A stretch of 64,000 nt of DNA, taken from the NCBI RefSeq assembly GCF_037113525.1, contig NZ_CP146963.1, positions 3,472,001 to 3,536,000 of the forward strand, written 5' to 3'. Of the stretch, positions 52,430-61,123 are shown in pieces (position 1 is the first letter of the stretch; each line of letters starts with the position of its first letter). Under the pieces are notes generated by a model. It was not told where the DNA came from, made no database searches, and saw only the letters and a list, made by a program, of their open reading frames with translations. Position numbers and translations under genes: made by a program. The DNA comes from Butyrivibrio fibrisolvens (GTDB taxonomy: Bacteria > Bacillota > Clostridia > Lachnospirales > Lachnospiraceae).

Positions 52430-53841
52430 ACTACGCCTTCTCTTGTATCCTTGATCTCAACGCCCTTTGCAAGAAGCTCATCTCTAATAGCGTCAGCTGT
52501 AGCAAAGTCCTTATTCTTCTTAGCCTGTGCTCTTCTTTCGATAGCATCAAGAACATATTTCTCAAGCTCAGGATCAACGCTTGTGCTTTCTTCAGAAAGA
52601 GCCTTTGCATGACCTATAAGATCAAGTGAAAGAACCTTATCAAAGCTTTCTATGATCGCAAGCTTAGTTGCATCATTAGTATCTGCCTTAAGAGCATCAT
52701 AAAGAATTGTGATAGCCATTGCAGTATTAAGATCACCGCATACAGCATCAGCGAACTTCTCTTCAAAACTCTTTAATACATTATCGTCAACTGTTCCTTC
52801 TTCTTTAAGTTCAGCAATTCTCTTAATTAGCTTATTGAATGTAGCTGCTGCCTGATCAAGAGCGTCAAAAGAAAATACAAGCGGCTTTCTGTAATGAGAC
52901 TGGAGGCAGAAGAATCTGTATACCAGCGGGTCATAGCCTTTTTCCTTAAGTACGGATACTGTAAGTATCGCACCCTTGGACTTACTCATCTTACCAGACT
53001 GGTCATTAAGGTGATTGGAGTGGAACCAGTATTTGCACCACTCATGCCCAAGATAGCTCTCTGACTGGGCAATCTCATTAGTATGATGAGGGAAAATATT
53101 ATCAACGCCGCCGCAGTGGATATCGATATACTCACCAAGATGCTTCATTGAAATGCATGAGCACTCAATGTGCCAGCCAGGGTATCCAACGCCCCATGGG
53201 CTGTCCCATTTAAGAGCCTGATCTTCGAACTTGGACTTTGTAAACCACAGTACGAAGTCTGTCTTATTCTTTTTATTTGCATCCTCTTCTACGTCGTCAC
53301 GAACGCCTACCTGAAGAGCCTCTTTTTCTACTTCTGAAGAGAATACATAGTATTCATTAAGCTTACTTGTATCAAAATAAACATTGCCACCTGCTACATA
53401 AGCAAAGCCCTTCTCAAGAAGAACTTCAATCATGTGGATGAACTCTGGAATGCAGTTAGTTGCCGGCTCAACTACGTCAGGACGCTTATTGCCAACAGCA
53501 TCAAAATCAGTAAAGAACGCATCTGTGTAGAACTTAGCGATCTCCATTACGCTCTTGTGCTCTCTCTTGGCACCTGCAAGCATCTTATCTTCACCTGTAT
53601 CAGCATCTGATGAAAGGTGTCCAACGTCAGTGATGTTCATAACTCTCTTAACATCGTAGCCTGCATATGAAAGCGCCTTGATAAGAGCATCCTGCATGAT
53701 ATATGTTCTGATATTACCGATATGTGCAAAGTGATAAACTGTAGGTCCGCATGTATAAATGGAAACCTTGCCCTCTTCTCTGGGCTTGAACTCTTCTACA
53801 TTTCTTGTAAGTGTATTATAAAAAGTAAATTTATGTGCCAT
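52411..53841 (-). CDS. cysS: Cysteinyl-tRNA synthetase
   Basis: 476 aa from the ATG at 53839-53841 after GGGAGAAA; an in-frame ATG 36 bp upstream is less likely. Class I signature HIGN (FAHIGNIRTYIMQD), zinc ligands including CGPTVY and CSCISMKH, HCGGVDNIFPHH, and KMSKS in SGKMSKSKGA. Charges tRNA-Cys. Confidence 0.97.
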   Translation of the reverse strand: MAHKFTFYNTLTRNVEEFKPREEGKVSIYTCGPTVYHFAHIGNIRTYIMQDALIKALSYAGYDVKRVMNITDVGHLSSDADTGEDKMLAGAKREHKSVMEIAKFYTDAFFTDFDAVGNKRPDVVEPATNCIPEFIHMIEVLLEKGFAYVAGGNVYFDTSKLNEYYVFSSEVEKEALQVGVRDDVEEDANKKNKTDFVLWFTKSKFEDQALKWDSPWGVGYPGWHIECSCISMKHLGEYIDIHCGGVDNIFPHHTNEIAQSESYLGHEWCKYWFHSNHLNDQSGKMSKSKGAILTVSVLKEKGYDPLVYRFFCLQSHYRKPLVFSFDALDQAAATFNKLIKRIAELKEEGTVDDNVLKSFEEKFADAVCGDLNTAMAITILYDALKADTNDATKLAIIESFDKVLSLDLIGHAKALSEESTSVDPELEKYVLDAIERRAQAKKNKDFATADAIRDELLAKGVEIKDTREGVVWTIKA

Positions 53842-53948
53842 AGTATTTTTCTCCCATAAAGTATGATTTTTGTGCAAAGCTCAAAAACGCGCTTTTTCTG
53901 CGTGTTTTGCATATAGCTTATCCAGTATGCCCGGGTAACTGCCAACCC

Positions 53949-54497
53949 TTACGAATTACGACTACATCCCGGACAGCTGCTACATCGCTCGCTATCACTG
54001 TCATAGACAGTCATACCTTTTTCAAAAAAGGAAGAAAGACAACAGATAGCCTGTGAAGAAATACCTTCTCCACTTCCTGTAAATCCAAGGCCCTCTTCTG
54101 TTGTAGCCTTAACATTGATCTGAGAAAGATCGATTCCAAGATCATCAGCAATATTCTGCCTCATAGTATCGATATGAGGTCTCATCTTTGGTGCCTGCGC
54201 AATTATGGTCGCATCAATGTTCTCAATAAGAAAACTGTTTTCTTCAAGCATCTTGCCAACTTCGCGAAGAAGCATCCTTGAATCTGCACCCTTGTACTTA
54301 GGGTCAGTGTCAGGGAAGTGCTTACCTATATCTCCAAGCGCAGCTGCGCCAAGGAGTGCGTCCATTATCGCATGAAGAAGAACATCCGCATCAGAATGTC
54401 CCAACAGGCCTTTTTCATATGGTATTTCAACGCCGCCGATTATAAGCTTTCTGTCTTCTACAAGGCGATGAACGTCATATCCCATTCCTAAACGCAT
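53949..54497 (-). CDS. ispF: 2-C-methyl-D-erythritol 2,4-cyclodiphosphate synthase
   Basis: 182 aa; the family is usually ~157, and the extra C-terminal tail carries several Cys (SERCSSCPGCS). Metal ligands YDVHRL and HSDADVLLHAIMDALLGA, plus ATTEEGLGFTGSGEGISS. Step of the MEP isoprenoid pathway. Lies 107 bp before cysS on the same strand. Confidence 0.93.
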   Translation of the reverse strand: MRLGMGYDVHRLVEDRKLIIGGVEIPYEKGLLGHSDADVLLHAIMDALLGAAALGDIGKHFPDTDPKYKGADSRMLLREVGKMLEENSFLIENIDATIIAQAPKMRPHIDTMRQNIADDLGIDLSQINVKATTEEGLGFTGSGEGISSQAICCLSSFFEKGMTVYDSDSERCSSCPGCSRNS

Positions 54498-54605
54498 ATA
54501 TTGAAATCCTTTCTAATTGAACTAGATATATCAAATACCAGTACAAAATAACTTATATCAAAAATGATTTATATCAAAGATTATCTCATTATAAATCTTC
54601 GACAT

Positions 54606-54926
54606 TCATAATACATTAATAACCACTTGAATTACAAGAGCCGCTCCGCAAGCACATGCTGCCACCGTCAAAAGATTTTTTCTTAGATATGAAAGAACAA
54701 GCGCAGTTACAAGCCCTGCGATGCCTGCCGCAAGACTAAGTCCATCTGACATAAGTATTGCAGGAAAAGTCATAGCCGCAAGTGTAGCAAAAGGAACATA
54801 ATAAAGAAACGACCTGATAAAAGGACTCTTTATCTCTTTTCTTATAAGAACAAGGGGACAAACTCTGATAAGGTAAGTCACCAAAGCCATGACAATAATA
54901 TAAACATACACATTCATCATGCTCAC
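54606..54926 (-). CDS. azlD: Branched-chain amino acid exporter small subunit AzlD
   Basis: 106 aa with four helices. ALVTYLIRVCPLVLIRK and YVPFATLAAMTFPAIL are the family blocks. Overlaps azlC by 4 bp (ATGA). With AzlC it exports branched-chain amino acids. Confidence 0.9.
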   Translation of the reverse strand: MSMMNVYVYIIVMALVTYLIRVCPLVLIRKEIKSPFIRSFLYYVPFATLAAMTFPAILMSDGLSLAAGIAGLVTALVLSYLRKNLLTVAACACGAALVIQVVINVL

Positions 54927-55735
54927 GCCTCCTTTTTCTTATTATCTATAACATCAGAATCTCTAGCTTCCACAGAGTCAGAACTATTGCCTTCTGCTTC
55001 TCCATCTTCTTCTACAACATCAGCATTTTTGTCCTTCTCTTCCCCTACAGGCGCGATTATCGCAGCCGCAATGCTTATAATCAGCGTAACGATAATAATT
55101 CTCATGCCTGATTTCACACTCTTAAGAACAGGTGCAAAGGTCATGATACAGGAAAAGAGCATTGCACTTATCACAACAGCCAGCACTGCCTTGTTATCTC
55201 TTGCCGGCGGGATGATTATAGCTATGAACATCCCATAAATAGCCAGCCCCAGACATGCTATAAGAAGCGGAGGCAGTATCTGCCCCGCAAAAGCCCCTAG
55301 AAAAGTTCCTAAAACCCAACCGAAAATTGAAATACTGATAAGGCCATAGGAATACGCAGGCTTAAGTTCACCCTTTCCAAGTACGCTAAGGGCAAAAATC
55401 TCATCTGTAACGCCATAAGCAATAGCCATCCTGTGAAGAATTCCCGTTCTTGGAGAGAGTTTTTGCGTTAGTGCCGTAGACATAAGCATATAACGAAGAT
55501 TAATTATAAGCTGAAGTATTGCCATCTCCACAAGCGATACTCCATCTCTTATAGCATCAAGAGACGCATACTGCCCTGCACTTGTGACATTGGTGATAGA
55601 CATTATCACCGCCTGAAGCGTAGTAAGTCCCTTATTACTGGCTGCTATTCCAAAGGCAAAAGATACTGCTATATATCCGGTACAGATTGGTATACCGTGT
55701 TTAAGACCTCTGCGATATTCCGATGTATTATCCAT
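54923..55735 (-). CDS. azlC: Branched-chain amino acid exporter large subunit AzlC
   Basis: 270 aa; ~230 residues of membrane domain (GIPICTGYIAVSFAFGIAAS, TSAGQYASLDAIRDG, AYGVTDEIFALS) followed by an acidic 40-residue tail. Start is 2 bp after the alanyl-tRNA editing gene stop, so alaX-azlC-azlD form one operon. Confidence 0.92.
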   Translation of the reverse strand: MDNTSEYRRGLKHGIPICTGYIAVSFAFGIAASNKGLTTLQAVIMSITNVTSAGQYASLDAIRDGVSLVEMAILQLIINLRYMLMSTALTQKLSPRTGILHRMAIAYGVTDEIFALSVLGKGELKPAYSYGLISISIFGWVLGTFLGAFAGQILPPLLIACLGLAIYGMFIAIIIPPARDNKAVLAVVISAMLFSCIMTFAPVLKSVKSGMRIIIVTLIISIAAAIIAPVGEEKDKNADVVEEDGEAEGNSSDSVEARDSDVIDNKKKEA

Positions 55736-55736
55736 G

Positions 55737-56942
55737 TTATCCCTCGATCTGATCTATAACTTTTCTGATCTCATCTTCTGATGCATCTGCAAGGCTTCCC
55801 TGAACCATTTTCTCAGATCCGCCGCCCTTAGCACCGAATTTCTCTCTTAAAGCGCCTGCAACTTTTCTTGCATCACCCTCTGCAATTCCGCTTACGAAAC
55901 GGTATCCGCTATCAGTCTTGACAAAAAAGCTGCAAAAACCGCTATGAGTGCTTGTAAGCTCGTTAATAGCATTCTGAACAGACTTATTGTCCATATCATC
56001 CACAAAAACAGTTACGTTCTTTTGATCCTGCGGAATCTCCTTGAGCTTATAAGAGGTAAGCTCAGCCCTTGCCTTTTGCAGACTTCCTTTTAATGCATAA
56101 AGCTCATTCTGCAGCTTTTCAACCTGCCCGGGGACATTTTCTATAGAAGTAGTAAGGCTTCCCGCAAGATTCTGTATAAGCGTATGTTCACTACCCAGAG
56201 TCTTAAGTGCCCTTAATCCGCATTCAATGAAAACCCTGACACCGCCCTTATAATTCTGACGTCCAAGCACCTTCAAAAAGCCTATCTCGCCAGTCCTTCT
56301 AACATGAGGAGCACAGCAGGCACATACGTCAACTCCGGGGATCGTAACAATCCTTACATCTCCGTCAAGTTCCTTTTTACTTCTGTATTCCAGCTTATCA
56401 AGCTCATCTTTTGAAGGCCATGAAACCAGTATCTCAAGATTCTTTACTATTATCTCGTTAACAGCTCTTTCTATATCAAGCACCTGCTCATCATCAAGAG
56501 GCCCGTTAAAATCCATGGTAACGACCTGTCTGCTCAAGTGGAATCCCACATTGTCATATCCGTATTTATTATGAACAGTTCCTGAGAAGATATGCTCGCC
56601 TGAATGCTGCTGCATCTGATCAAAGCGGTGCTCCCAGTCGATAACGCCGTGTACACTGTCGCCTTCTTTAAAATTCCCTTTTACCACATGGAAGATAAGC
56701 TCTTTGCCGTCTCTCTTTTCAATCTGAACGTCAAGAACTTCCTGCCCGTTCAAAGCTCCAAAGTCAGCTTCCTGACCTCCTTCTTCCGGGAAAAAAAGTG
56801 TCTGATCAAGGTAAACCTTGCTTGTACCCTTAAATCGCCCGTCTTCTACAGGTTCCGTACTTAAAACAACCGCATCAAACTCAGTCGCATAAGCATCCTT
56901 ATCATATAATTTAATAGTTGAAAAAATTCCTGAATCTATCAT
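55737..56942 (-). CDS. Alanyl-tRNA editing protein, AlaX-L type
   Basis: 401 aa from the ATG at 56940-56942 after GGGAG. N-terminal beta barrel (FPEEGGQEADFG), the editing metal site HSGEH and CACCAPH, a coiled-coil region (~265-300), and a C-terminal DHHA1 domain ending in KGGGSEKMVQGS. It removes wrongly attached Ser or Gly from tRNA-Ala. It lacks the aminoacylation domain of AlaRS. Cotranscribed with azlCD. Confidence 0.9.
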   Translation of the reverse strand: MIDSGIFSTIKLYDKDAYATEFDAVVLSTEPVEDGRFKGTSKVYLDQTLFFPEEGGQEADFGALNGQEVLDVQIEKRDGKELIFHVVKGNFKEGDSVHGVIDWEHRFDQMQQHSGEHIFSGTVHNKYGYDNVGFHLSRQVVTMDFNGPLDDEQVLDIERAVNEIIVKNLEILVSWPSKDELDKLEYRSKKELDGDVRIVTIPGVDVCACCAPHVRRTGEIGFLKVLGRQNYKGGVRVFIECGLRALKTLGSEHTLIQNLAGSLTTSIENVPGQVEKLQNELYALKGSLQKARAELTSYKLKEIPQDQKNVTVFVDDMDNKSVQNAINELTSTHSGFCSFFVKTDSGYRFVSGIAEGDARKVAGALREKFGAKGGGSEKMVQGSLADASEDEIRKVIDQIEG

Positions 56943-57118
56943 ATAAACTCCCACAAAAGTAATTAGACTCTTCCTTAAGCCCAAGCTGGCTATTTAGTAT
57001 ATAAAACTCCATATATTCTATCACACTTTAACGCACTATTCACCTAAAATCCATCCCCAAAAAAGTATTACCGTCAGAATTATCTATAAACAAAAAGTCA
57101 CATACAACGTTATAAAAA

Positions 57119-57159
57119 ACTCTCTAAAGCAGACTTTTTATCAGTCAACTTTAGAGAGT
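57119..57159 (-). terminator. Terminator of the ABC permease gene
   Basis: Perfect 11-bp stem ACTCTCTAAAG/CTTTAGAGAGT with inner ACT/AGT pairs; minus strand runs into TTTTTTATAA. Confidence 0.9.
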
Positions 57160-57245
57160 CAATATAGAGCTAATATCTTACCAAACGAGAGATTTCATTT
57201 TTTCAATAGCACAGTATCAATATCACCTGCTATTTTCCTGTTTCA

Positions 57246-58190
57246 TCAACGCTTATCCCTGTCGATGAATTCCAAAAGTATCACTGTGATAACAGAATAA
57301 ACGATCGTCCATAGTATCAGCCATCCCCAGCATTCTATAAGTATAAAAGGATCAAAATTGTAATCAGGATTCTGGTTAAGCTCTCCAGATTTCATAAGGA
57401 GCTCATCTCTTTGATTATTCTCTTCAATAAGTTTAAAAGCTTCAAGAAGCGGCTTTTCGCCTTCAACTTCAAGATTTTTCATCTTAAGCGCGTTGTTCCA
57501 CACAGATACCATGGGAAGTGAATTGTAATCACCCTGGCTACATAAGGCTGTCAGTCCCCACTTGGTCGCTGTAAGGTTCGTAAATGGCATAGCCTCTGCA
57601 GGAAGACTGAAAAATCCACCCGAGAAAAGGAGCTGCACTATAAGCATAAACGGCATAATAGTCATAGCCGTTGTTGTGGTCCTTGCAAAAGATGATATAA
57701 GAAGAGCCAGCATATCAGCACAATATGTTATAAGAAAGAGTGTTATTCCAAAGTCAACTACAGGCAAATCGAAGATAAGACCCTTTTCAGGAAGCTTAAC
57801 GCCCATAAAACTTATAACATTTATAGTGATCACAGCCTGCGCCACACAAAGAAGTGCCTGATATATCATGTGAGCTGCAACATACGAACTAATGTGAAGT
57901 CCTGATCTGTGCTCTCTTTTTACAATAGCTCTTTCACGGCAGACCATCTGTATTGAGTTGAAAAAGCCATTCCAGACACATATACACGCAAGGGCAAATG
58001 AGCCCATAAGCGTGCCTTCCATGGTAACAAAAAGATTTTTGCCGACAGAAAATGCAACCAGCGCAGCTATAACAGCTGACATAGGAAGTACCTTCCAGTC
58101 ATTTTGGAAAAGAAACATTCTAAAAAGCTTTCCAAGGTATATAAATGTCTGTGTCAAACGGCCTTTATGTCTGATTCTTCGCTCTCCCAT
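57246..58190 (-). CDS. ABC-2 type permease, ABCG-like
   Basis: 314 aa with about six helices. ABCG-type blocks: NGFFNSIQMVCRERAIVKREHRSGLH, ISSFARTTTTAMTIMPFMLI and FLITYCADMLALL. Starts 3 bp after the ATPase stop, so the two form one exporter. Substrate unknown. Confidence 0.86.
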   Translation of the reverse strand: MGERRIRHKGRLTQTFIYLGKLFRMFLFQNDWKVLPMSAVIAALVAFSVGKNLFVTMEGTLMGSFALACICVWNGFFNSIQMVCRERAIVKREHRSGLHISSYVAAHMIYQALLCVAQAVITINVISFMGVKLPEKGLIFDLPVVDFGITLFLITYCADMLALLISSFARTTTTAMTIMPFMLIVQLLFSGGFFSLPAEAMPFTNLTATKWGLTALCSQGDYNSLPMVSVWNNALKMKNLEVEGEKPLLEAFKLIEENNQRDELLMKSGELNQNPDYNFDPFILIECWGWLILWTIVYSVITVILLEFIDRDKR

Positions 58191-58193
58191 AGC

Positions 58194-59522
58194 TTACACC
58201 ACCTTTTCCTGTACCATATCGGCATACTTTTCGACGAATTCGTCTGCCCTTCCTTCACCGCCTTCATCTTTCTGGTTAATGGAAAGGAGTATGTCTTCCA
58301 TGGAATCTTTTCCAAAGAATTCATAGGCTTCTTTGACAGGGCCATACCAGGCAAGGCGTCCTGTTCTGGACTTATCCTTGGCAAGAACGATAACATCATC
58401 AAAAAGATCTATTACTCTGTCAGGAGTGTGGGTAATAACTACAACAATCTTACCTTCATCTGCGATAGCTCGAAGCTTTTCAAAAAGGCTCCTTGCTACA
58501 ACACCGTCAAGACCTGAATCAGGCTCATCCAGGATAAAAAGCGTCGGGTCAGAGATAAATTCCATCGCTATTGATAACCTTTTTCTCTGGCCGCCGGAGA
58601 GCTTTTCTACAAGATTATTCTTAACAGAAGTAAGGCCGAACTGTTGCAGGACTTCTTCTACTCGTTTATTTCTCTTGGATGCGGACACGCTTGATGGAAG
58701 TCTTAATGTTGCAGCATCCAGCAGGGTCATCAATACAGTATCATTTCCCCTCATAAGATCCTGCTGGGGAACAAAACCGATGTCGTACTTCATCTTGCCG
58801 TAGTCTCCATAGACATCCTCTTTACCCAGTTTGATGCTGGCATTGGCTTTCTCATAACCTGTTACAGCATTAAGATATGTAGTCTTACCCGCACCGGAAC
58901 CTCCAAGAAGCAGTACCATATGTCCTGTAGGGATACGCATATGTATATCTTTTAAAAGGTCTTTTTTCCTGAAAAAATCTATTACTGTCCTGTTCTTGAT
59001 ATTTACAGTAAGACCTTCTTCTATTGCACTTAAGTGACCACCAAATTCTTTGGCGCCTTCGATCTTGCTGAAATCCTTAACCTGCATAGTTGGCTGGAAC
59101 TTTTTAGAATATCCCCAGACTATAGAAACAAACCATTCAAAGAATAAAAAAAGCCATATCCATCTTTTTTTCCTGCCAAAAACATTTATAAGGCCTAGAT
59201 ATATTCGCGCTTCATAGACAATACTTGCTACACCCAGCCCCATTATAGGTACAAACAGAAGCATTTTAACTCCTGTATTGATATCTAAATATACGGCAAA
59301 GGTCAGTATATATAAGATAAAATATATTATTGCATAATGACGACCATCTTCTTCCTTGTTACCACATAAGCCTATCTTATATTGTCTCACTCCAGGAACA
59401 AAAGCCCAGATTCTTCTGACCCCGCACTTTTTAAAAATCCCCAAATAGCCTATAGATACTAGAATATATGTTAGTATCTGAGTGATTTGAGAATAGCCAA
59501 AACTTGTTGTAGTTATTGTCAT
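58194..59522 (-). CDS. ABC transporter ATP-binding protein with N-terminal membrane region, ABCG-like
   Basis: 442 aa. The first ~130 residues carry four to five membrane helices (RIWAFVPGVRQYKIGLCG lies in the first cytosolic loop). The ATPase domain starts at ~155: Walker A GGSGAGKTTYLNAV, signature LSGGQRKRLSIAMEF, Walker B LFILDEPDSGLDG. The order ATPase before permease resembles ABCG half-transporters, but here split over two genes, with an extra N-terminal membrane block. Confidence 0.88.
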   Translation of the reverse strand: MTITTTSFGYSQITQILTYILVSIGYLGIFKKCGVRRIWAFVPGVRQYKIGLCGNKEEDGRHYAIIYFILYILTFAVYLDINTGVKMLLFVPIMGLGVASIVYEARIYLGLINVFGRKKRWIWLFLFFEWFVSIVWGYSKKFQPTMQVKDFSKIEGAKEFGGHLSAIEEGLTVNIKNRTVIDFFRKKDLLKDIHMRIPTGHMVLLLGGSGAGKTTYLNAVTGYEKANASIKLGKEDVYGDYGKMKYDIGFVPQQDLMRGNDTVLMTLLDAATLRLPSSVSASKRNKRVEEVLQQFGLTSVKNNLVEKLSGGQRKRLSIAMEFISDPTLFILDEPDSGLDGVVARSLFEKLRAIADEGKIVVVITHTPDRVIDLFDDVIVLAKDKSRTGRLAWYGPVKEAYEFFGKDSMEDILLSINQKDEGGEGRADEFVEKYADMVQEKVV

Positions 59523-59651
59523 GCAACCTCCTTATATATCATCCACATCTTTAAAATATATTCTATACAAAAACTAGTCTACACCAATACTATACACAAC
59601 TTTTCCAAATACTATTTTACCTTATAATCACCTCATTTTGCACCAATAAAA

Positions 59652-59681
59652 AATCGGCAAAGCCATTCAGCTCTGCCGATT
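59652..59681 (-). terminator. Terminator of the CarD-like gene
   Basis: Stem AATCGGCA/TGCCGATT; on the minus strand TTTTTATTGG follows. Confidence 0.85.
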
Positions 59682-59705
59682 CAATGATCATTAAACAATT
59701 ACTAT

Positions 59706-60227
59706 TTACTTATCAGCCTCAAGAGGAAGATTTGCAAGAATTCCTGTAATCTTCTCACGCACTTCTTCGAATTCCATATCAAGAGCATATGCGATCTCTG
59801 AATAGAACAGCTTCTCAGCAATTCCGAGATACTTCTCATCCATAGAAGCAAACTTCTTGCCTTCAGCAGCGCGAACGGCCTTAATGTGGTAAAGGGTCTT
59901 GATAAGACCAAGAACATCCTCTGCCTCATTCTTCTTGCAAATATCTGAGATTACGATCTCAGCCTTCTTGCCCACAGGAAGGTCTGTGAAATTCATATCA
60001 TCAAGTCCTTCAATAAGATCGGAAGCTGTCTCTGCGGAAATAACCTCACGCATCTTATCTTCAGCACCGTCCATAGGAACGTATAAAACGCCACCTCTGT
60101 CAATAGCAGAAATCATCTGATAATACATCTTCTCGCTTCCCTTAGGAAGGAATGATGGAACAAGTGTGTCTGCTACCTTGCACAACCCATGATTTCCATA
60201 AACTGCAACATCTCCTATACTAAGCAT
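59706..60227 (-). CDS. CarD family transcriptional regulator
   Basis: 173 aa from the ATG at 60225-60227 after AGAGGTGG. The RNA-polymerase interacting Tudor-like domain starts MLSIGDVAVYGNHGLCKVAD, with YYQMISAIDRGGVLYVPMD; the helical C-terminal domain includes FASMDEKYLGIAEKLFYSEIAYAL. CarD/CdnL proteins bind the RNA polymerase beta subunit and stabilise open promoter complexes. Confidence 0.88.
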   Translation of the reverse strand: MLSIGDVAVYGNHGLCKVADTLVPSFLPKGSEKMYYQMISAIDRGGVLYVPMDGAEDKMREVISAETASDLIEGLDDMNFTDLPVGKKAEIVISDICKKNEAEDVLGLIKTLYHIKAVRAAEGKKFASMDEKYLGIAEKLFYSEIAYALDMEFEEVREKITGILANLPLEADK

Positions 60228-60293
60228 TTCCACCTCTCTTTGTGACCATCCGAACGAAATATGTAAGCGTTTACCATAATACTTAAAAAATAT

Positions 60294-60318
60294 GACCTGC
60301 AAGGATGATTTGCAGGTC
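60294..60318 (-). terminator. Hairpin upstream of the CarD-like gene, likely terminator of the GNAT gene
   Basis: Stem GACCTGCAA/TTGCAGGTC with a 7-nt loop; on the minus strand ATATTTTTTAAG follows. It is 126 bp after the GNAT stop and 67 bp before the CarD start. Confidence 0.6.
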
Positions 60319-60443
60319 AAATCATAAATCGATTATAGCACATTTTTAATGAAAATGTAATACTTTTTGATACTAAATTTCGCAAAAAGTTTCCGCTTTG
60401 AATATATAGTCAAATTGAACAAAAACATTTTATCTTTCGTTTT

Positions 60444-61076
60444 TTATTCGTAAAATATGCCACTTTTACCAAATAATTGATTAAAGTCATCACGCGTCAA
60501 GCAGTTATAATACTCGGTTTGCGAGGTTTTGAGCATGGGATTATAAGAGTTCTTGATGGTGTGGTGCCAATAGAAGCCAAGGTGCTTCATCACCCTCCTA
60601 GATTTAGTGTTTCCTTTGTAATATGCACACCATATTTGGTCAAGATTTAGATTACGAAATCCGTAACAAATTAGCTCAAAAGCCGCTTCTGTAGCAAATC
60701 CAAGGTGCCAGTATCTACTTCCAAGCCAGTAACCAAGCTCGGCCTGGTTTTCCTTAGTACCTCTGGCTTTGTTAGGGCCCATGGCAAGAGTTACATTGCC
60801 TATCGGAACCCCCGCTGTTATTGGATTTCCCATGCAGTCGAAAAGCCTTTCTTTAGGAATTATCGCAAATACAGTTCTTTTCATATATATATTTCTGATG
60901 ATAGTCAGACTGTACGCTACGCTTTCATGAGGAATCCATCCGGAGCTTGGCCCTACAAGAGGATCTTTGGCAATCTCAAAAAGAGCCGGAGCATCCGACT
61001 CTTTCCATGGTCTTAATATAAGTCTTTTCGTTTCAAGAATTGTACCGGTTACAAGCTCTCTATCTCTGGCAACCAT
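60444..61076 (-). CDS. GNAT acetyltransferase, RimJ/RimL type
   Basis: 210 aa. TKRLILRPWKESDAPALFEI at the start, GNVTLAMGPN, AELGYWLGSRYWHLGFATEA with the acetyl-CoA site, and NTKSRRVMKHLGFYW. Probably acetylates a protein N-terminus or small amine; target unknown. Start follows AAAGGA. Confidence 0.85.
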   Translation of the reverse strand: MVARDRELVTGTILETKRLILRPWKESDAPALFEIAKDPLVGPSSGWIPHESVAYSLTIIRNIYMKRTVFAIIPKERLFDCMGNPITAGVPIGNVTLAMGPNKARGTKENQAELGYWLGSRYWHLGFATEAAFELICYGFRNLNLDQIWCAYYKGNTKSRRVMKHLGFYWHHTIKNSYNPMLKTSQTEYYNCLTRDDFNQLFGKSGIFYE

Positions 61077-61123
61077 ATAATCCTTTCAGGGCCGCAACCT
61101 GCGCGGCCCATATAAAGATCATT

